Positions 1 to 8,082 of a DNA stretch of 25,965 nucleotides are shown here, in pieces. A model generated the notes under the pieces. That model had not been told where the DNA came from. It saw only the letters and a program-made list of their open reading frames with translations, and searched no databases. This stretch comes from Flavobacteriales bacterium UBA3431 (lineage in GTDB: Bacteria; Bacteroidota; Bacteroidia; Flavobacteriales; Schleiferiaceae): contig DFSS01000020.1 of the NCBI GenBank assembly GCA_002381225.1, positions 3,002 to 28,966 of the forward strand, in the 5' to 3' direction. How positions within the stretch are numbered: position 1 is the stretch's first letter; the number at the start of each line of letters is the position of its first letter. The position numbers were made by a program, and so were the translations under genes.

Positions 1-1013
1 ACAATGTTGTGCATACCCAAAATGGCGCTCTGCGGGGGATTGATAATAGGTGTACTGAGCATGGATCCAAAGACCCCACCATTGGTGATCGTAAAGCATC
101 CTCCCGTCATTTCATCGACCGTGATTTTTCCATCGCGCACTTTGGTTGCCAAATCCTTGATGGCCGACTCAACGCCTGCAAAATCTAGCGTGTCTGCGTC
201 GCGAACCACCGGCACCATCAAGCCTTTGGGGCCACTCACCGCTACCGAGATATCCGTGCTGTCAAAGCTGACCATGTCGTCGCCGTCAATCATGCTGGCC
301 ACCGCCGGGTACATTTTCAAAGCACGAACCACAGCCAACGTAAAGAAGCTCATGAAGCCCAAGCCGACGCCGTGCTTCTCGGCAAAGGCCTCTTTGTACT
401 GCTTGCGTAAATCCATGATAGGCTTCATGTCCACCTCGTTGAACGTGGTCAACATGGCTGTTTCATTCTTGACAGAGACCAAGCGCTGCGCCAACTTGCG
501 GCGAAGTGCACTCATGCGCTGACGGGTTTCGCCGCGTCCGGAGGTTGTCGACCCCATGGCCACTTTCGCGTTGACGGCATCTTCCTTCGTGATGCGACCA
601 TCCTTGCCTGTACCCTGCACTTGCACTGCGGAAATTCCTTTTTCATCCAGAATTTTCTTGGCGGCAGGGCTAGGAGTGCCCGTGGCATAGGTCTGGGTGC
701 TCGCGCTGGCCGCCACAGGCATAGGGTTGGGTGCCGCAGCTGCGGCAGGTTTCGCTGCGCCGCCCGCAGGAGCTTCAGCAGAGGTGTCAATTTTGCAGAC
801 GACTTGGCCCACAGCTACGGTGGTGCCAGGCTCCACTAAAATTTCAATGACCCCACTCATTTCAGCGGGCAATTCCAACGTAGCCTTGTCCGAGTCTACT
901 TCCGCAATGGCTTGGTCCTTTTCGACGTAGTCTCCCGTGCTGACTAACCAGCTGGCAATTTCCACTTCTGAGATGGACTCACCGGGAGAAGGAACTTTCA
1001 TGTCAAGTATCAT
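1..1013 (-). CDS. sucB: 2-oxoglutarate dehydrogenase E2 (dihydrolipoyllysine succinyltransferase), C-terminus cut by window edge
   Basis: This is the E2 core of the 2-oxoglutarate dehydrogenase complex, which transfers succinyl groups to CoA in the TCA cycle. About 337 residues are visible. An N-terminal lipoyl domain (residues 1-76) carries the lipoylated lysine in EVDSDKATLE (K43). An Ala/Pro-rich linker follows (about 79-112), then a peripheral-subunit-binding domain (about 113-147, TPSPAAKKILDEKGI to GRITKEDAV), then the start of the catalytic acyltransferase domain (from about 163, RQRMSALRRKLAQRL). The catalytic HxxxDG motif lies beyond the left edge. I chose the ATG at 1013 because it gives MILDMKVPSPGESI, the usual Bacteroidota E2 start; an internal ATG at 1001 is less likely. 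Only 11 nt separate it from the sucA stop codon, so the two are co-transcribed. The reading frame is open to base 1. Confidence 0.95.
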   Translation of the reverse strand, partial: MILDMKVPSPGESISEVEIASWLVSTGDYVEKDQAIAEVDSDKATLELPAEMSGVIEILVEPGTTVAVGQVVCKIDTSAEAPAGGAAKPAAAAAPNPMPVAASASTQTYATGTPSPAAKKILDEKGISAVQVQGTGKDGRITKEDAVNAKVAMGSTTSGRGETRQRMSALRRKLAQRLVSVKNETAMLTTFNEVDMKPIMDLRKQYKEAFAEKHGVGLGFMSFFTLAVVRALKMYPAVASMIDGDDMVSFDSTDISVAVSGPKGLMVPVVRDADTLDFAGVESAIKDLATKVRDGKITVDEMTGGCFTITNGGVFGSMLSTPIINPPQSAILGMHNI

Positions 1014-1024
1014 AGGACAGAGAT

Positions 1025-3748
1025 TTAGCAGTCAAATGTTTTTTGAATGGTCGCATGTTGAATGTGGTGTGCGGCCTGGTGCGATCCAGAGGCAGGCGCG
1101 GCCGAGGCAGCAGGTGAAACACGCTGCAAGGGCCAATCAGTGTGGGTGCGGAGGTAGGACCACGCCCCCATGTTGGCAGGCTCTTCTTGAGCCCAAACCC
1201 ATTTCACATCGGCAGAATATTTGGCCATTTCTTCCATCACGCGTGCCTCCGGCAAGGGATAGAGCTGTTCCAAACGGATCAAGGCCGTTGTGGTGTCTTG
1301 ACGCTTTTGACGCTCCTCCAACAATTCATAGTAGAGCTTGCCCGAACAGAGTACCACCTTTTGAATGTTTTTGGGATCCAAATCGTCCCCCAATACCGGC
1401 TGGAACGACCCTTCGGCTAATTCCTCCATCGAGGAGGTCGCCATGGGGTGGCGCAACAGGCTCTTGGGACTCATTACCACGAGTGGTTTGCGGAAAGACT
1501 GATGCATCTGACGACGCAGCAAGTGGAAATGGTTCGCCGGTGTGGTGGTATTGCACACAAACATGTTGTTCTGAGCACAAAGCTGAAGGAAGCGCTCCAA
1601 ACGGGCCGACGAGTGTTCGGCCCCTTGGCCTTCATAGCCATGGGGAAGGAGTAGAACTATGCCATTTTGCACCTTCCATTTATCCTCTGCCGCAGCCAAG
1701 AACTGGTCAATGATAATTTGGGCTCCGTTGGAGAAATCGCCAAACTGCGCTTCCCAAATCACCAAGGTCTCTGGGCTCGCCATGGCATATCCGTAGTCGT
1801 AGCCCAATACTGCATACTCGCTCAAGTGCGAATTGTAGATGGCAAAGCGGCCTTTCTTGTCCGGTACTTGGTCGACGAGGCAGACCTTTTCTTCCGAATC
1901 TTCCAACTTGATGATGGCGTGGCGGTGGCTAAACGTTCCACGCTCTACGTCCTCACCCGAAATACGGACATTGAAGCCGTCTTGGAGCAAAGAGCCATAG
2001 GCCATCATTTCCGCCATGCCCCAGTCCAATGCATTGCGCTCAAAGGCCATGGCAGCGCGGTCGCCAACGAGGCGAACTATTTTGTTGAAGAATTTCTTGC
2101 CTTCTGGAAGCGTGGTGAGGGCTTTGGCTACCCCATCCAATCGTTTACGGGCCACTTGGGTCGCAGGAATGTGGTGCACATCGCCATTCTTTGCGGCGGG
2201 GAAGTTTTGCCATTCGTCCAGCATGAAGGGAACGATGACGTTCTTTTCAATTTTTTTGGCCGTGTCAAACTGGCCTTCCAACATGTCCTTGAACTCGTCC
2301 TCCATTTGCTTCATCAGCGTCTGGGGCACTTGGCCTTCCGCGAGTAATTTTTGGAAATAAATCTGACGAGGGTTGGGGTGCTTAGAGATGGCCTTGTACA
2401 GTAAGGGCTGGGTAAAGCGGGGTTCATCGCCCTCGTTGTGACCGTACTTGCGGTAGCACAAAAGGTCAATAAAGACATCGCGGTGGAAGCGTTGGCGGTA
2501 TTCCATCGCAAAGCGCATGGCATGGACCACCGATTCTACATCGTCTCCATTCACATGCAAGACAGGCGCTAGGACCACTTTGGCCACATCGGTGCAGTAC
2601 GTGGACGATCGCGCGTCCATGTAGTTGGTGGTAAATCCGACCTGATTGTTGATGACCACATGGATGGTGCCTCCCGTGCTATAGCCCGCGAGCCGCTCCA
2701 TCTGAAGCGTTTCGTAGACCACGCCTTGTCCCGCCACCGCGGCGTCGCCATGGATCAAAATCGGCAAGACTTTATTGAAGTCACGCTCGTATTCGGTGTG
2801 GCATTTGGCGCGGGCAATGCCGACCACCACCGGATCCACCGCTTCTAGGTGTGAAGGGTTGGGAGCAATATTCATTTTTACCGACTTCTGGTTCACTAGC
2901 TTACGCGTCGTGGTAAAACCCAAGTGGTATTTTACATCGCCGTCAAAGTCGTCGTCGGCGAATTCCTTTCCTTCAAACTCGGAGAAAATTTGTGATGCGG
3001 GCTTCCCAAACACGTTGGTGAGCACATTGAGTCGACCGCGGTGTGCCATGCCCAAGACCACCTCTTCCACCCCGATTTCGGTGCCCCGTTGGAGCATAAA
3101 ATCGAGACCAGGGATTAAGGCTTCAGCCCCTTCGATGGAGAAGCGCTTTTGGCCCACAAACTTGGTATTCAAGAAGGATTCAAAAGCCACAGCCTCGTTC
3201 AGCTTGTGCAGAATATGGCGCTTTTCAGCGGGACTGAGTGAAGGAGTATTGTCGTTGGGGTGAATAAAAGTCTGCACCCATTTAATCACATCAGGCTGGC
3301 GCACATACATGTATTCCACTCCGATGGAACGACAATAAATGGCTTGTAGATGCGCTACGATCTCACGCAAGGGTGCTGGACCAGGCAGTCCGACCTCCGT
3401 CGCGGCTTGGAAGACCGTATCCATGTCGCTTTCTGCAAGGCGGAAGTTTTCCAGATCCAGGGTAGGGCTATAGCTTCTGCGCTGACGAACTGGGTTGGTT
3501 TGCGTAAACAAGTGTCCCCGTGTTCGATATCCATTGATTAGGTCCAGCACGGCAAACTCCTTGCGGACCTCATCTGGGACAATAACTTCCGGGGCTAAAA
3601 GATCCCCATACTCGGACCGAGAAAAGTCATACCCTTGGAAAAAGGCACGCCATGAGGGTTCTACCTCGTCCGGATTTTTGACGTACTGTTGGTAGAGGTC
3701 ATCCAGAAAGCCAATATGTGAGGTTCCTAAAAAGGAAAAACGGTCCAT
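1025..3748 (-). CDS. sucA: 2-oxoglutarate dehydrogenase E1 component
   Basis: This is the thiamine-diphosphate-dependent E1 of the 2-oxoglutarate dehydrogenase complex, which decarboxylates 2-oxoglutarate and succinylates the E2 lipoyl arm. The protein is 907 residues, near the usual family length of about 900-940. It shows the N-terminal E1o signature (FLDDLYQQYVKNPDEVEPSW), the FVGQKRFSIEGAEALIP segment, the GMAHRGRLNVL block, and the cofactor region HGDAAVAGQGVVYETLQM followed by VINNQVGFTT. The C-terminal region has LPHGYEGQGAEHSSARLERF and WAQEEPANMGAW. The last 35 residues form a low-complexity Ala/Ser/His tail before the stop, unlike the more ordered E. coli C-terminus. The ATG at 3748 follows a TAATTTTG promoter box by 21 nt. 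It is upstream of, and co-transcribed with, sucB. Confidence 0.97.
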   Translation of the reverse strand: MDRFSFLGTSHIGFLDDLYQQYVKNPDEVEPSWRAFFQGYDFSRSEYGDLLAPEVIVPDEVRKEFAVLDLINGYRTRGHLFTQTNPVRQRRSYSPTLDLENFRLAESDMDTVFQAATEVGLPGPAPLREIVAHLQAIYCRSIGVEYMYVRQPDVIKWVQTFIHPNDNTPSLSPAEKRHILHKLNEAVAFESFLNTKFVGQKRFSIEGAEALIPGLDFMLQRGTEIGVEEVVLGMAHRGRLNVLTNVFGKPASQIFSEFEGKEFADDDFDGDVKYHLGFTTTRKLVNQKSVKMNIAPNPSHLEAVDPVVVGIARAKCHTEYERDFNKVLPILIHGDAAVAGQGVVYETLQMERLAGYSTGGTIHVVINNQVGFTTNYMDARSSTYCTDVAKVVLAPVLHVNGDDVESVVHAMRFAMEYRQRFHRDVFIDLLCYRKYGHNEGDEPRFTQPLLYKAISKHPNPRQIYFQKLLAEGQVPQTLMKQMEDEFKDMLEGQFDTAKKIEKNVIVPFMLDEWQNFPAAKNGDVHHIPATQVARKRLDGVAKALTTLPEGKKFFNKIVRLVGDRAAMAFERNALDWGMAEMMAYGSLLQDGFNVRISGEDVERGTFSHRHAIIKLEDSEEKVCLVDQVPDKKGRFAIYNSHLSEYAVLGYDYGYAMASPETLVIWEAQFGDFSNGAQIIIDQFLAAAEDKWKVQNGIVLLLPHGYEGQGAEHSSARLERFLQLCAQNNMFVCNTTTPANHFHLLRRQMHQSFRKPLVVMSPKSLLRHPMATSSMEELAEGSFQPVLGDDLDPKNIQKVVLCSGKLYYELLEERQKRQDTTTALIRLEQLYPLPEARVMEEMAKYSADVKWVWAQEEPANMGAWSYLRTHTDWPLQRVSPAASAAPASGSHQAAHHIQHATIQKTFDC

Positions 3749-3769
3749 GAATCAGTGATTACTGAAAAG

Positions 3770-3777
3770 CAAAATTA
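3770..3777 (-). promoter_or_regulatory. Candidate -7 promoter box for sucAB (TAATTTTG)
   Basis: On the minus strand the octamer TAATTTTG matches the Bacteroidota -7 consensus TAnnTTTG exactly and ends 21 nt before the sucA ATG. The nearest TTG upstream is 25 nt away, longer than the usual 19-21, so the -33 element is unclear. If transcription starts 5-7 nt downstream, the sucA leader is about 15 nt. Confidence 0.5.
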
Positions 3778-3803
3778 CGGCAAAAAGCATGGCTCATTGC
3801 TGC

Positions 3804-3829
3804 AAATTCCGTGAATATTCGGGGAATTT
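3804..3829. promoter_or_regulatory. 26-bp imperfect dyad upstream of the sucAB promoter (candidate operator)
   Basis: AAATTCC (3804-3810) and GGAATTT (3823-3829) are perfect inverted arms that share their centre (3816.5) with a perfect inner palindrome GAATATTC (3813-3820). Eleven of 13 base pairs are symmetric. The centre lies about 50 bp upstream of the predicted sucAB transcription start, a position typical for an activator site. It also lies in the 3' flank of the polyprenyl synthase gene, so a weak transcript-end hairpin is the alternative. Confidence 0.35.
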
Positions 3830-3841
3830 CTTGCTTGATTT

Positions 3842-4807
3842 TCAAGCTTTTCGCTCAAATATCCACTGAGCCAAATGGGCCAAATCCTCCGTGCGACAAC
3901 CTTTAGCCTCTGCCGCAGCCAATGCTTCCATGGCTTTATGAAAATGTGCTACACGCTGCGATTCGACATAAGCCAAGCTCCCCACCTCGATCATCGCATT
4001 TTTGATTGCCTCAACTTTTTCCGTGCTTCGCGCATCTTGCCAGGTGGCCAAGATGTCTGGCCGCTGAGCCTTGAGGTGCAAATAGAGCATGGTTTTTTTA
4101 TTGCTGAGAATATCTCCTCCTACTTGCTTTCCCACTTCACTGGGGTCCCCAAATGCATCCAGGATGTCGTCATGCATCTGAAAGGATGTTCCTAACTCTA
4201 ACCCAAATGAATACAACGCCGCCGCCAATTCCGCATTTCCTTGAGCGGCCCAAACGCCGAGTTCCAAAGCACAGCCCAATAACACGGAGGTCTTATAGCG
4301 AATCATCTGCAAGTACTGGCCTTCCTGGATATGGTCTTGGGTCTCAAAATCCATATCCCACTGTTGTCCCTCGCAGACTTCAAGGGCGGTACGATTAAAC
4401 ACTCGGAGGGCTTGAGGCAATACTGCGTCAGGAAGTTGACGCAAGGACTCATAGGCCATCACCAACAAGGCATCTCCACTCAAAATGGCGGTATTGGTCC
4501 CCCATGTGGTATGAACGGTGGGTTTCCCCCGGCGCACAGGCGCCTCATCCATGATGTCATCGTGAATCAAGGAGAAGTTATGAAATCGCTCTACGGCGTG
4601 AGCAGCTGGCAGCGCTACCTCTGCCTGGGCCCCCAAAGCTTCTGCAGCCATCAGGGATAGAACTGGACGCAAACGCTTCCCGCCCATGCCTAAAATGTAG
4701 CGTTGTGGCGCATAGAGGGAATCGGGCTGGCGGTTCCATTCGGGCTCGCCAAAGCCATTTTCTACGCTCTGCAAAAAAAGGCGCTGCAATCGCTCTACGG
4801 CTGTCAT
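3842..4807 (-). CDS. Polyprenyl synthetase family protein (isoprenyl diphosphate synthase)
   Basis: This is a 321-residue trans-isoprenyl diphosphate synthase that condenses allylic diphosphates with isopentenyl diphosphate to make an isoprenoid chain. Both aspartate-rich metal-binding motifs are present: DDIMD at residues 83-87 (within LIHDDIMDEAPVRRGKPTVH) and DDILD at 213-217. The GGKRLRPVLSL substrate-binding block is at about 42-52. The length and a full set of motifs argue for an active enzyme. Whether the product is farnesyl, geranylgeranyl or a longer chain cannot be read from sequence alone. The ATG overlaps the rfbA stop in an ATGA arrangement (4 nt), so it is the last gene of a coupled set with rfbA and the MMPL transporter. 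A 93-nt gap separates its stop from sucA. Confidence 0.93.
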   Translation of the reverse strand: MTAVERLQRLFLQSVENGFGEPEWNRQPDSLYAPQRYILGMGGKRLRPVLSLMAAEALGAQAEVALPAAHAVERFHNFSLIHDDIMDEAPVRRGKPTVHTTWGTNTAILSGDALLVMAYESLRQLPDAVLPQALRVFNRTALEVCEGQQWDMDFETQDHIQEGQYLQMIRYKTSVLLGCALELGVWAAQGNAELAAALYSFGLELGTSFQMHDDILDAFGDPSEVGKQVGGDILSNKKTMLYLHLKAQRPDILATWQDARSTEKVEAIKNAMIEVGSLAYVESQRVAHFHKAMEALAAAEAKGCRTEDLAHLAQWIFERKA

Positions 4808-5664
4808 TTCAATAGAGATTGGAGATAGGCTCCATAGCCGCTCTTGACCAAAGGTGCCGCCAAGGCAGCCAATTGTTCCGAGGTGATAAAGCCCATCTGA
4901 TAGGCGACTTCTTCGATGCAGCCCACCTTTAGGCCCTGACGGCGCTCCATGATTTGTACAAACTGGGCGGCCTCCATCAAACTATCAAACGTACCCGTGT
5001 CCAGCCACGCCGTTCCGCGGTCCAATACCCCGACATGCAATGCACCACGGCGTAGGTATTCTTTGTTGATGTCCGTGATTTCATATTCGCCGCGGGCTGA
5101 GGGCTGAAGGTTTTCTGCGATCTCCACCACTTGATTGTCGTAGAAATACAATCCCGGCACAGCATAGTGGCTCTTTGGCTGGGCAGGCTTCTCCTCGATG
5201 GAGAGCACCTTGCCATGGACATCAAAGTCCACCACCCCGTAGCGCTCTGGATCGCTCACCGGATAGGCAAAGACAATGCCTCCCTGAGGATGCGCACTTT
5301 CTTGAAGCAAATGCGGCATCTGGGTGCCATAGAATATGTTGTCCCCCAACACCAGGGCCACCGAGTCGGAGCCAATAAAATCCTTTCCCAGTACAAAGGC
5401 TTGGGCCAATCCATTGGGCTCGGGCTGAACCGTATACTGAAAAGTGCAGCCCAACTGACTGCCGTCGCCCAGCAAATTCTGGAAGAGGGGCGCGTCGTGG
5501 GGCGTCGTAATGATGAGGATTTCGCGAATACCCGCTTGCATCAAGGTGCTGAGCGGATAGTAGATCATGGGCTTGTCGTAGACGGGCATCAACTGCTTGC
5601 TCACCGAATGGGTAAGTGGATGCAAGCGTGTGCCAGATCCTCCGGCCAGGATGATGCCTTTCAT
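4804..5664 (-). CDS. rfbA: Glucose-1-phosphate thymidylyltransferase
   Basis: This enzyme activates glucose-1-phosphate with dTTP to dTDP-glucose, the first step of dTDP-L-rhamnose and related deoxysugar synthesis for surface polysaccharide. The protein is 286 residues, the usual RmlA length. The nucleotidyltransferase signature GGSGTRLHPLT spans residues 8-18, followed by KQLMPVYDKPMIYYPLSTLM. Further on come GDNIFYG (metal/nucleotide site) and EEKPAQPKSHYAVPGLYFYD. The start codon shares one base with the upstream MMPL stop (TAATG), and the stop overlaps the polyprenyl synthase start (ATGA), so translation is coupled across all three. rfbB, rfbC and rfbD are not in this window, so this rfbA is separated from the rest of its pathway or acts with genes elsewhere. 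Confidence 0.96.
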   Translation of the reverse strand: MKGIILAGGSGTRLHPLTHSVSKQLMPVYDKPMIYYPLSTLMQAGIREILIITTPHDAPLFQNLLGDGSQLGCTFQYTVQPEPNGLAQAFVLGKDFIGSDSVALVLGDNIFYGTQMPHLLQESAHPQGGIVFAYPVSDPERYGVVDFDVHGKVLSIEEKPAQPKSHYAVPGLYFYDNQVVEIAENLQPSARGEYEITDINKEYLRRGALHVGVLDRGTAWLDTGTFDSLMEAAQFVQIMERRQGLKVGCIEEVAYQMGFITSEQLAALAAPLVKSGYGAYLQSLLK

Positions 5665-8015
5665 TATTCGTCTTCGGCTAAATCAATCAAAATATTCTCC
5701 ATGTCCGATGCCGACATCACCTTATTGAGCGACATCAACAAGCTAGGGAGCAGGATCAAATTGGAGAACATGGCAAAGACCAAGGTAATAGAAACCAACA
5801 AACCGAGGGCCTGGGTCCCCCCAAAGCTGGAGGCCAGGAAGATGAAGAAGCCCGCGAAAAGAACGATGCTGGTGTAGAACATGGAGGGGCCCGTCTCTCG
5901 AATTGCAGATATGGCCGCTTTGGCAATGTTATGTCCATTGCTTACCAATTCTTGGCGGTAGCGCGCCAAATAATGCAGCGTGTCGTCCACACTGATGCCA
6001 AAAGCAATGGAGAAAATCAACACCGTGGAGGGCTTCACTGGGATACCAAACCACCCCATGATCCCGGCGGTCATCAATAGAGGCAACAAGTTCGGAATGA
6101 TCGCCACCACCACCATTCTGGGCGTCTTGAAGAGCGCCGCCATCAGTAAAGAAATCACCAAAATTGCCAAGAGCAAACTCACGACTAGGTTGTTGATCAA
6201 AAACTTGGTCGAACGCAAGAAGATGATACTCGCCCCCGTGTAAGAAAGGTCGTAGTTCTCTTTCTCAAAGATGGAATCCGAGGTCGCCTGGATACGCTGA
6301 ACTAGTAGCATCATCTCGGGACGCGTTAAATCCTTCACCTGAACTGAAACTCGGAGCTTTTGATGCGGTTCATCTAGAAAACCATTCGTCAAGAATGCCA
6401 AGTCTTTCGTGTCTAAACGGGGCATAGAGGCGGCAATGAGGGTCCGCTCTTGGCTATTTGGCAGGGCATAAAACAATGGGTCTCCCCCATAGTAGGCCTG
6501 GCGTCCAAATTTGAGCACATCCACTAGGGATAGGGAACGGCTGACATCCTTCATGGTGTCTAGCGCACTTTGAAGCCGGTCGACCCGCTTTAAAACTTTG
6601 GATTTTTCCGCTCCATTTTCAGCCCGGGTGTCAATGACGATTTCCAAAGGAATTACGCCCCCCATCTCTTGTTCAAAAAACCGCATTTGGGTCACCAAGG
6701 GGTCCGATTCATGAATGTCCGTGGTCAGGTTCCCCGTAGTCTGCATTTGAGCCATCCCCAGCACGCCCAGCACGCCCAATGCAAACGCACCGAGATAGAC
6801 TTTTCGGCGGTGCTTTTCGGCCGTCTCGACCAACCAATCAATCCACCGAATCAGCCAGGCCTGCTTGAGGTGTTTGTAATGGCGTTCTTTGGGGGCCGAT
6901 AACCAGGAGTAGAGGACTGGGATGATGCTCAGGCTCATCAAGAAGACCATGAAAATATTGATGGAAGCTGCGACGCCAAAATGGACTAAGGCCTCGGACG
7001 AGGTGAGTATGAATGTGGCAAAGCCCAAGGCCGTCGTCGCGTTGGTTAAGAAAGCGACTCCCCCGATTTTTTTAATCGTGTGCAGCAATGCCGAATGAAC
7101 ATCCTTGTTTTTCGCGTATTCCTGGTGGTATTTGTTGATAAAAAAGATGCAGTTGGGCACCACAATGACGATCAACAATGGAGGCAACAACGCACTAAAA
7201 AGCGTGATCTTGTAACTCAAGAGCCCCATGATCCCGTATAGGCCAATCACCCCAACACCAACGACCGATAAGGCGATTAATGCAGCCCGCATACTCCGCA
7301 ATAGGATCAGCATGATGAGCACCGTCACCAGGCCCGTCAACAGTAAAAACAAGTTGATCTCTCCTTTGATGCTTCGGGCATTGTTTAACCGCAAATAAGG
7401 AAGGCCAGAAATTTGGACCTCAATCCCCGTGCGGCGCTCGAAACGCTTTGTTTCCGCATGTAGCCGATCAAACAGGTCAAAAATCAGTTCACTGTAATTC
7501 GCTTTATCCGTAATGGTGACCACCATTAAGTGGGTCTTGTTGTCGCGGCTACTCAGTGAGCCGTGGTAGATAGGCAAGGCCTCGTAATGGTCCCGAATAG
7601 CAAACGCCTCCTGTGGACTCTTGACCCGGCCATGCATGATGGTTCGAGTTTCCATTTGGGCCCCTTCCTCATCACCGAGGTAGAGGTCTACCGCATTGTG
7701 TAAGGAGAGTACTCCCACCACCTCCGCCTCATTCTCCAGCCGCGTGGCCATATCCTGCCAGGCGTTGAGAACGGAAGGCGTAAAAAACGCATCGTCCTTG
7801 GCGGCAAGGACAATCGCATTGCCGGATTCGGTAAAATCCTCATGGAATCCCATGTAGGTGGTAAAGACCGAATCGGTCGAGGGAAGCATTTTGGCAAACT
7901 CATAACTGATGTCCACCGATCGACCAAAGAAGGCCATGCATGCAATGTACAGGGCCCAAAAGGCCAAAACGCCCTTGCGATACTTTAATAAAAAATGGCC
8001 TGCACGTTCCCACAT
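5664..8015 (-). CDS. RND/MMPL family transporter (SSD-type membrane protein)
   Basis: This is a 783-residue membrane protein of the RND superfamily, MMPL/Patched-like branch, which uses an ion gradient to move lipids or other hydrophobic molecules. It has the duplicated RND layout. A first helix (about 14-32) is followed by a large periplasmic loop, then a block of five helices (about 220-370) ending near IPVLYSWL. A second half repeats the helix, loop and five-helix pattern. The charged fourth-helix signatures are VVPNCIFFINKYHQE in the first half and FGISVDDTLHYLARYRQ in the second; the SVDD acidic pair is typical of active RND proteins. The start is the ATG at 8015 (MWERAGHFLL). A longer frame beginning with TTG at 8024 would start inside the promoter box, so I reject it. 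The substrate is unknown; the coupled rfbA and polyprenyl synthase hint at an envelope lipid or glycan role. Confidence 0.9.
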   Translation of the reverse strand: MWERAGHFLLKYRKGVLAFWALYIACMAFFGRSVDISYEFAKMLPSTDSVFTTYMGFHEDFTESGNAIVLAAKDDAFFTPSVLNAWQDMATRLENEAEVVGVLSLHNAVDLYLGDEEGAQMETRTIMHGRVKSPQEAFAIRDHYEALPIYHGSLSSRDNKTHLMVVTITDKANYSELIFDLFDRLHAETKRFERRTGIEVQISGLPYLRLNNARSIKGEINLFLLLTGLVTVLIMLILLRSMRAALIALSVVGVGVIGLYGIMGLLSYKITLFSALLPPLLIVIVVPNCIFFINKYHQEYAKNKDVHSALLHTIKKIGGVAFLTNATTALGFATFILTSSEALVHFGVAASINIFMVFLMSLSIIPVLYSWLSAPKERHYKHLKQAWLIRWIDWLVETAEKHRRKVYLGAFALGVLGVLGMAQMQTTGNLTTDIHESDPLVTQMRFFEQEMGGVIPLEIVIDTRAENGAEKSKVLKRVDRLQSALDTMKDVSRSLSLVDVLKFGRQAYYGGDPLFYALPNSQERTLIAASMPRLDTKDLAFLTNGFLDEPHQKLRVSVQVKDLTRPEMMLLVQRIQATSDSIFEKENYDLSYTGASIIFLRSTKFLINNLVVSLLLAILVISLLMAALFKTPRMVVVAIIPNLLPLLMTAGIMGWFGIPVKPSTVLIFSIAFGISVDDTLHYLARYRQELVSNGHNIAKAAISAIRETGPSMFYTSIVLFAGFFIFLASSFGGTQALGLLVSITLVFAMFSNLILLPSLLMSLNKVMSASDMENILIDLAEDE

Positions 8016-8021
8016 AGTTGG

Positions 8022-8029
8022 CAAAGGTA
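8022..8029 (-). promoter_or_regulatory. Promoter box TACCTTTG, 6 nt before the MMPL start
   Basis: TACCTTTG on the minus strand is a perfect match to the Bacteroidota -7 consensus TAnnTTTG and ends only 6 nt before the ATG at 8015. No clear -33 TTG is visible at 17-21 nt upstream. The spacing implies a leaderless or nearly leaderless mRNA. It also explains why the TTG-initiated extension is wrong. Confidence 0.55.
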
Positions 8030-8082
8030 CGATTGGTTAGAATGGTGAGGTGATCCCGGTTTTCTTCAAGAATCAGGCCAGC

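Noticed and set aside
937..2347. Long plus-strand open frames of 258 and 226 codons
   Set aside because: They lie fully antisense to sucA, have low-complexity or Arg/Pro-rich translations and no recognisable domain; the minus-strand frame is clearly the real gene.
8016..8024. TTG start extending the MMPL transporter by three codons
   Set aside because: The TTG is part of the TACCTTTG promoter box, and the ATG at 8015 gives a clean N-terminus.
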